Positions 58,781 to 64,000 of a stretch of 64,000 nt of DNA are shown here, piece after piece. Position 1 is the stretch's first letter; each line of letters begins with the position of its first letter. The notes under the pieces were generated by a model. That model was not told the DNA's origin, did no database searches, and saw only the letters and a program-made list of their open reading frames with translations. This DNA comes from Marinoscillum sp. MHG1-6 (GTDB lineage Bacteria > Bacteroidota > Bacteroidia > Cytophagales > Cyclobacteriaceae). The stretch lies in contig NZ_JAMZMI010000002.1 in assembly GCF_024714475.1 (NCBI RefSeq), forward strand, positions 682,001 to 746,000, in the 5' to 3' direction. The position numbers were made by a program, and so were the translations under genes.

Positions 58781-59745
58781 TAAACTACTTTTAGAGGGTT
58801 CGGCCTCCCTCCCCATTCACCAGAGAAGCGAGGAATTTCAAAAAAAAGATAGTACAAAAACCTCGGAGTCATTTTAAGCCTTTTCCAACAATTGTAACGG
58901 TTATCAGCTTTCATAAATGCAATCAATAATAAATCTGTAACACGATTAATTACAGTTGATGCGATAAAAATGAAGTATAAAATCGGGCCCTTTTTATACC
59001 ACATCAGCGCAAAGGAGACCATTTCCTGTAAAATAAGTTGATTCTTAGTGGATGCTCCCCCATGATGAATAATACTTGCGTCTGCCCAATAGTATATATT
59101 GAAAAACTTTCCTACTCTTTTTCGACACAATTCCGTTTCTTCTGAATACATAAATATATCTGGATCAAATGGCTTTACCTTTTGAAAAACTTCGCTTCGG
59201 AAAAGCATGAAAGCACCAGAGACCCCCGCAACAAACCCGCTTTGTTTTGAGCTAATGGATCCTCGCTTTCTAAACCGACTCAAGAGGGAATTACTGGCAA
59301 TCAGATAATTCCATAAATAGAATTTCTGAAAAGTCGAAAGTTGATGAGATCCATCTTTATTCAGCAGTTGACAACCCATCAAACCAACGTTATTCTCGAT
59401 AGAAAATTTTGACTCCATGAATTCGAGACATTTGTCAAGTGCATTGTCAAATACCTCGGTATCCGAATTGAGCAATAAAATATACCGGCCCGTTGCTAGC
59501 TTGATTCCAATATTATTGGCCCTGCCAAAACCTTCGTTTATATCATTGTTAATTAATTCAACATTGGATGAAGCTCCTTTGATTAACTCAGGCTGATCAT
59601 TTGGAGAAGCATTATCCACTACTATGAATTCATAGGAGTACTTGTTATTGAAGGACTCAATGCCTTCTATAAGGTCAATAATTAAATTACTCGTATTGTA
59701 GTTCACAATAACGATCGAACAGTCAACCTCCCTTTTATTGTTCAT
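58780..59745 (-). CDS. Glycosyltransferase family 2 protein (rhamnosyltransferase-like)
   Basis: A 321-aa GT-A enzyme with SIVIVNYNTSNLIIDLIEGI at the N-terminus, VVDNASPND, RANNIGIKLATGRYILLLNS with the DTE metal-binding motif, and the acceptor region MYSEETELCRKRVGKFFNIY. This pattern resembles the WbbL-like rhamnosyltransferases. The C-terminal about 60 residues have a hydrophobic segment (ILYFIFIASTVINRVTDLLL). It overlaps the gene upstream by 4 nt. Confidence 0.9.
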   Translation of the reverse strand: MNNKREVDCSIVIVNYNTSNLIIDLIEGIESFNNKYSYEFIVVDNASPNDQPELIKGASSNVELINNDINEGFGRANNIGIKLATGRYILLLNSDTEVFDNALDKCLEFMESKFSIENNVGLMGCQLLNKDGSHQLSTFQKFYLWNYLIASNSLLSRFRKRGSISSKQSGFVAGVSGAFMLFRSEVFQKVKPFDPDIFMYSEETELCRKRVGKFFNIYYWADASIIHHGGASTKNQLILQEMVSFALMWYKKGPILYFIFIASTVINRVTDLLLIAFMKADNRYNCWKRLKMTPRFLYYLFFEIPRFSGEWGGRPNPLKVV

Positions 59746-60911
59746 TCAATCAAAACGCTTTTATAAACTTCTCTCGTATTTTCAACCCCACGATAATCTG
59801 TGGCTGCCTTAACCTGAGCATTTTCGGTTCTATTATTGACATCCGGAATTACAACTCTACTCCACTCAATATCCATATTTTTATCTAATACGACTCCCAG
59901 ATTTTCCCTTTCAATAATTTCGCTGTCGTCCCCTATACTCGGAGAGATCACCACAGGTAAGCCATTGGCCCAATATTCCCCATTTTTTATAGGACTAAAT
60001 GCATAAGAATAAGCAAAAGGGCAATGAAAAGAAAAGGCAATGTCTGAGGCACTCAGGTATTTACCAACCTCATGGTGAGCTACCGATGTATGCATAATCC
60101 TATCGGCTTTCAAATCAAACTCCTTACATCTCGCTTCAATCAGCGTTTTTGGTTGGACATTAATCAGGATCAAATAAAAGCCTTCAAAATACTCGAAGGC
60201 CTTTTGAAATATCCTAAATGCCTCTTGATCCAGGTACAGCCCTCCAAATTTACCCACATAAACCCCAACTATATCTCTGTCGGTCAGCCGCAGCCCTTTT
60301 CGAATATCATTTCTATCCTTTTCTGAAAAGGAGAACTGTTTTGAATCAACAGCGCATGGCATGACAGAAATATTTGACTCATCGATCCCTTCTTTAATAA
60401 GCCTTTCCTTCGCCTTTAAAGTCAGTGGCATCAAACGAATGGCATATTTCTTTTGACAAGTTTCCAGATACTTTTGAAGTTGGTAACTCAAACCATATTT
60501 GGACCATATCCCCAAACCTGCCATATAATCTGCATGAGGCTCAAATGATTCAACCGTAAATGGCACATCGGTCAATCGATGAGCCCAATACCCGATTCCA
60601 CCAGCCAGTGAGCTTCTGCACATAACGAGATCAATACTTTCTCGCTTGATTATTCTTTTTAGGAAAAATGGGATCGATAAAAAATCAGAAGCTTTCGAAA
60701 GAAATCTGCTGCGTTTTCGAGAGCTATAAGGCCTATGTTCTATTTTGGCATTTTTCGGAACCAGAAATCCTCCTTCTTCTCGACGCTCAATTGATACATA
60801 GATTATTTTTTCAACCTTTTCGAATTGAGTTAAAATTGTCAAATGTGGATTAATAGTGGCCTGGCTTAGACCATCATTTGCGCCCCAATATCCAAAGAAG
60901 AGAATCTTCAT
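59742..60911 (-). CDS. Glycosyltransferase family 4-like protein
   Basis: A 389-aa GT-B protein starting MKILFFGYWGANDGLSQATI, where ATGA overlaps the upstream GT2 stop; a start 3 codons earlier is possible. The N-terminal domain has VMCRSSLAGGIGYWAHRLTD and the C-terminal domain has VGVYVGKFGGLYLDQEAF, KYLSASDIAFSFH and PIKNGEYWANGLPVVISPSI, resembling the donor-binding end of GT4 enzymes. Sugar specificity cannot be read. Confidence 0.85.
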   Translation of the reverse strand: MKILFFGYWGANDGLSQATINPHLTILTQFEKVEKIIYVSIERREEGGFLVPKNAKIEHRPYSSRKRSRFLSKASDFLSIPFFLKRIIKRESIDLVMCRSSLAGGIGYWAHRLTDVPFTVESFEPHADYMAGLGIWSKYGLSYQLQKYLETCQKKYAIRLMPLTLKAKERLIKEGIDESNISVMPCAVDSKQFSFSEKDRNDIRKGLRLTDRDIVGVYVGKFGGLYLDQEAFRIFQKAFEYFEGFYLILINVQPKTLIEARCKEFDLKADRIMHTSVAHHEVGKYLSASDIAFSFHCPFAYSYAFSPIKNGEYWANGLPVVISPSIGDDSEIIERENLGVVLDKNMDIEWSRVVIPDVNNRTENAQVKAATDYRGVENTREVYKSVLIE

Positions 60912-61711
60912 ACTTTCCATGCCCAGGACAATGCTTTCACAACATTTCCTTTTCGTAAATAAGATTTAAACATAATGGATCTGACTTTGGATCGAAATTG
61001 CTTAATTAAGTCTGCAGACAATTTCAGGTTTTGTAAGTGATGATAAAGCTTTCGATAACCCTCTCCCAAACCGCCCAAACTGGACATCGCCGAGCTGGTA
61101 TGTATTCGGTATTTTAATATCACCTCATCCGTAAAGTCATATAGGCCTCCTCTTCTACTCCACTCAATATAGTAGAGTAAATCCTCACCATGCGTCATAT
61201 CTTCCCTGAACCTGATCCCATTGTCTGGATTTTTAATCATCCAGCTAATACCCACAAAGGACCGACCTCCAAGGGCCACAAGATCCTCTATTGGGTTACC
61301 GTAATATGAAGGTTGCCAACTTCCAATGGTATCCCTCCTCTCCTCATCAACTTTCAGCACCTTTCCATCCACAAAGGTCAACTCCTTATTATCCGAAAAC
61401 TTTTCAAGACGTGAGCTCAAAGAGACTTCTGTCAACAAATCATCGGCATCCAGAAAGCACAGAAAATTGCCTTGCATTTCGGTCAGTCCCTTATTCCTTG
61501 CATAACTTACGCCATGATTCTCCTGTTCAAAATATTTGATACGATCATCTTTATACCGCTGAATGATTTCGGCTGAGCGATCTGTACTACCATCATTCAC
61601 GACAATTAACTCCCAATTCTGATGGGTTTGATTCAAAACAGAATTGATGGCCTCACCCACGAATCTCTCTGCATTAAATACCGGCATTATGATAGAAACC
61701 AAATCAGACAT
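60908..61711 (-). CDS. Glycosyltransferase family 2 protein
   Basis: A 267-aa GT-A protein with SIIMPVFNAERFVGEAINSV, VVNDGSTDRSAEII and FLCFLDADDLL (the DxD metal site), then HGEDLLYYIEWSRRGG with the ED acceptor-side motif. It has no transmembrane segment. It overlaps the genes on both sides by 4-8 nt, so translation is coupled through the operon. Confidence 0.92.
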   Translation of the reverse strand: MSDLVSIIMPVFNAERFVGEAINSVLNQTHQNWELIVVNDGSTDRSAEIIQRYKDDRIKYFEQENHGVSYARNKGLTEMQGNFLCFLDADDLLTEVSLSSRLEKFSDNKELTFVDGKVLKVDEERRDTIGSWQPSYYGNPIEDLVALGGRSFVGISWMIKNPDNGIRFREDMTHGEDLLYYIEWSRRGGLYDFTDEVILKYRIHTSSAMSSLGGLGEGYRKLYHHLQNLKLSADLIKQFRSKVRSIMFKSYLRKGNVVKALSWAWKV

Positions 61712-62795
61712 CTAACCCAATAATTGATTCAATGCGTTCCACTTGTCGCGTGTAAGTATTATCCAAAGCTAATTGTCGACGTTTTTGTTGGATTTCAGCA
61801 CTGTTATACCTACTCAAATCCTGAATGCATATTTTAAGACGATCCGGAAATTCAGTATTCCGATCACACATCTCGATCAAGGTGTCTTGATACTCAGAAA
61901 ATGCTTCTGTGTAAGTAGCAACGATACATTTTCCAGTTCCCAGGTATTCCATCATTTTATGTGGATTGGCCTGGTCCATATGATGTTCTTCCTGATAGCA
62001 AATAATCAAAACGTCAGCAGTAGCATAGTATCCTGGAAGATCATCAGCATCCACCTTGCCCAAAAGATGTACTCGTTCATTTGACCGAACTTTGTTGAAA
62101 TACTGTTCCGTTGTATTCAACATCATTTCACCGTCAGCCAAAGGTCCAACGAAAATAAAGTCGGCATTAGGGTTCTCCGAAATGGCGTCACTCAAACTTT
62201 TCCAATCTAAATAAGGCATATTCAAATTACCGGCATATAGGATCTTCACCGATTGCTCACCGGGTAATTCAATTGGATCAGAAATTCCTCCATCATTATA
62301 ACCATGATGAATAAAGTGAGCATTCGGATTATAGGTTTTAAGCCTCTCACCTATGAATTGAGTGGTATAAAAGCACACATCTGCCGTACCAGCAGCCCTG
62401 GCTGTTTCAAAATTTTGATTGAGATCAACGATATGAGAAATATTATATGTTCGGAGCAAGCTAAAATCAAAAAAAACCGAATTATCGAAAGACCATATAA
62501 TATCAAATCGTCGTTTGCAATAATTCTCAATCTTCTTCAACCTATTACGGATCAATCGACTGGAAATAAAGGAAGGCAATTTTCTCAATCCTTTCATGAA
62601 TTTAGGATAATCGAGAATACTGAGATTAACATATTCGCTTTCAGAAAGCTTCCAATTTCCCTTGGGTGGATTCGCAAAAACAACGTGGTTACCCCGTTCG
62701 GCCAGTACCCTGGCATAATGGTGCTTGGACACAAAAATATGATCCCAGGGCTCTGGGGAGATTAGAAGGATGTTTTTCCCATTGGGCTGCATCAC
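61704..62795 (-). CDS. Glycosyltransferase family 1/4-like protein
   Basis: A 363-aa GT-B protein starting MMQPNGKNILLISPEPWDHI. Features include FVSKHHYARVLAERGNHVVF in the N-terminal domain, VKILYAGNLNMPYLDWKSLS at the domain linker, and LPGYYATADVLIICYQEEHH then NPHKMMEYLGTGKCIVATYT in the donor-binding domain. This resembles teichuronic acid/TuaH-like and capsule glycosyltransferases. It starts 8 nt after the GT61-like gene. Confidence 0.85.
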   Translation of the reverse strand: MMQPNGKNILLISPEPWDHIFVSKHHYARVLAERGNHVVFANPPKGNWKLSESEYVNLSILDYPKFMKGLRKLPSFISSRLIRNRLKKIENYCKRRFDIIWSFDNSVFFDFSLLRTYNISHIVDLNQNFETARAAGTADVCFYTTQFIGERLKTYNPNAHFIHHGYNDGGISDPIELPGEQSVKILYAGNLNMPYLDWKSLSDAISENPNADFIFVGPLADGEMMLNTTEQYFNKVRSNERVHLLGKVDADDLPGYYATADVLIICYQEEHHMDQANPHKMMEYLGTGKCIVATYTEAFSEYQDTLIEMCDRNTEFPDRLKICIQDLSRYNSAEIQQKRRQLALDNTYTRQVERIESIIGLDV

Positions 62796-62803
62796 CGAAT
62801 TCT

Positions 62804-63958
62804 TTATTCTAAAATTTTGCTGACAATCTCCTTAACAAGATGTATATCAACTATAATATTTTCGTTTTCTGTTTGCTGGCAAGCAACTACATGGTATTGA
62901 TGTCCATAGTAATGCGCAATCTGATAAAAAGTACTAGTGCTCTCCGTATACCTTCTTTCAGGAAACAACTCCACCACATCTAAACTATCAGAAAAGATTG
63001 TGTTTGTGAGAGCCGCTCCGTGAGCCGTTACAACAATCGAGGCCTCTTGAAACAACTGGATTTGATCCAAAACCTTCATGTTTGAGAGTATTACCATATC
63101 AAAACGATATTCCTCCAACATTCTCAACAACTCGATTTCATTGACCACTTTCCTTCCTCCCGCATCAGATCTTGAAACATAAATTCTCTTATTCAATTTT
63201 GTACTTCTTGGCAATCTATTCCTTAACCAATCAAACCCAGCTTTTGATAAAATATGAGTTTTGGCCCATTTTGGATCTTCGGAAGGCACTTGAAGGTATC
63301 TACGAGATGTTACCAGCAGACTATCCACTTTAGATCGGTTTGAAGTCCATGTAAAAATTTCTGAACCAAAGCCAAGTGCCTCTAGAAACTCATATTGGTA
63401 ATTTGGAGCATCATTATCAATAATGATTTTTGGCCTTTCATGAGTCAATCTCTCAAAAACCTCATATGCCTCCAACATTGGTAAAAGATCATTCACCCAG
63501 TGATAATAATTGAGAGAGAGTGAATCAACAAGAGAAAACGCTGAGCCAACGGATTTTGAAGCTTTAAATAATCCAGGGAACATAACATATTTAGCATCTC
63601 CAGACCTCAACAGGTATCCAAGTGAATTACCCGAAGACTCCAAAATGAGACTCCCATTACAATCTATTGCCAAACAGCGTTTACCTCTCAACTCCGCATT
63701 TCTAATATTTACATAAAATGGTTTATCAATTCTTTGTGTTTTTTTATAATCATTCAGCCAACCAAATTTCTTCTCAAACTTTTTTGGGTAAAAGTTGTGC
63801 GTACGACCATGAAAACTAACAGCTTGTTCAATTGAGTAATTATTAACCTGATATTTTTGAATCAATGAATTTCTATCAACAACCTGTCCCGAACTGTTAA
63901 CCCACCTCTCCCATAGCACTTTCAACAATCTCCTATATACGATTAAAATAAACTTCAT
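62804..63958 (-). CDS. Glycosyltransferase family 61-like protein (DUF563)
   Basis: A 384-aa protein with the GT61/DUF563 pattern: SLNYYHWVNDLLPMLEAYEV, KRIYVSRSDAGGRKVVNEIE (the conserved YxSR) and ASIVVTAHGAALTNTIFSDS (the HGA motif) followed by VVELFPERRY. Such enzymes add pentose or similar sugars to polysaccharides or glycolipids. The N-terminal 30 residues are amphipathic. It is the first complete gene of the operon in the window, 3 nt after a partial upstream gene. Confidence 0.88.
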   Translation of the reverse strand: MKFILIVYRRLLKVLWERWVNSSGQVVDRNSLIQKYQVNNYSIEQAVSFHGRTHNFYPKKFEKKFGWLNDYKKTQRIDKPFYVNIRNAELRGKRCLAIDCNGSLILESSGNSLGYLLRSGDAKYVMFPGLFKASKSVGSAFSLVDSLSLNYYHWVNDLLPMLEAYEVFERLTHERPKIIIDNDAPNYQYEFLEALGFGSEIFTWTSNRSKVDSLLVTSRRYLQVPSEDPKWAKTHILSKAGFDWLRNRLPRSTKLNKRIYVSRSDAGGRKVVNEIELLRMLEEYRFDMVILSNMKVLDQIQLFQEASIVVTAHGAALTNTIFSDSLDVVELFPERRYTESTSTFYQIAHYYGHQYHVVACQQTENENIIVDIHLVKEIVSKILE

Positions 63959-63961
63959 AAG

Positions 63962-64000
63962 TTATATACCAAGGCTTTCAATTAAATCCTTGAGTTCATC
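63962..64000 (-). CDS. C-terminal end of an upstream gene (cut by window edge)
   Basis: The minus strand reads twelve codons, DELKDLIESLGI, and a TAA at 63962-63964, in frame and 3 nt before the GT61-like start. The tight spacing matches the rest of the operon, so this is probably another polysaccharide gene. Twelve residues are too few to name the product. Confidence 0.45.
   Translation of the reverse strand, partial: DELKDLIESLGI

Overview
The window comes from a member of the Bacteroidota, most likely a marine or free-living Cytophagales-type bacterium (the genus is inference). Four things support this. Several intergenic gaps carry the Bacteroidota housekeeping promoter signature TAnnTTTG, some with a TTTG box 18-20 nt upstream. 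A DUF3467 gene follows rpoC. A large secreted PKD-repeat protein ends in a type IX secretion (T9SS) type A sorting domain. The str operon lacks tuf, and the single tuf in view sits in a tRNA-Tyr/Gly/Thr-tuf-tRNA-Trp-secE block.

Region 1 (1-25942, all minus strand) is the translation and transcription core. In transcription order it runs tRNA-Tyr, tRNA-Gly, tRNA-Thr, tuf, terminator, tRNA-Trp, secE, nusG, rplK, rplA, rplJ, rplL, structured spacer, rpoB, rpoC, DUF3467 gene, promoter, rpsL, rpsG, fusA, rpsJ, terminator plus new promoter, then the S10 and spc genes rplC to rplO and the first 69 codons of secY. rpmD (59 aa) is present at 662-841.

Region 2 (26266-35293) is housekeeping. pyrH-frr lie on the plus strand. 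On the minus strand are nadD, gmk, an anti-sigma/ECF sigma pair, sahH and a biotin ligase gene. rsfS, ftsH and an lpxH-like gene are on the plus strand, followed by an exported protein of unknown role (35283-36077).

Region 3 (36065-48462) is an export island. Two tripartite export gene sets stand back to back. The minus-strand set is a membrane-fusion protein, a MacB/LolD-type ATPase and a TolC, with no permease. The plus-strand set is TetR, an ABC exporter with a degenerate ATPase domain, HlyD and TolC. Between them are a perfect 12+12 bp inverted repeat and an orphan minus-strand terminator. An NtrC-type regulator and a sensor kinase follow.

Region 4 (48467-53417) holds two DoxX-like paralogues separated by about 0.7 kb of non-coding DNA with hairpin repeats, a glycosyltransferase gene overlapping a kinase-fold-like gene, and a PyrR-like phosphoribosyltransferase gene overlapping an Lrp/AsnC regulator gene.

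Region 5 (53532-64000, minus) is a surface-polysaccharide operon: five glycosyltransferases, an acyltransferase and a methyltransferase, ending in the T9SS cargo gene. No CRISPR array, rRNA, intact insertion sequence or phage gene was seen. The most interesting candidates are the degenerate ABC exporter island and the glycosyltransferase/kinase-like pair.
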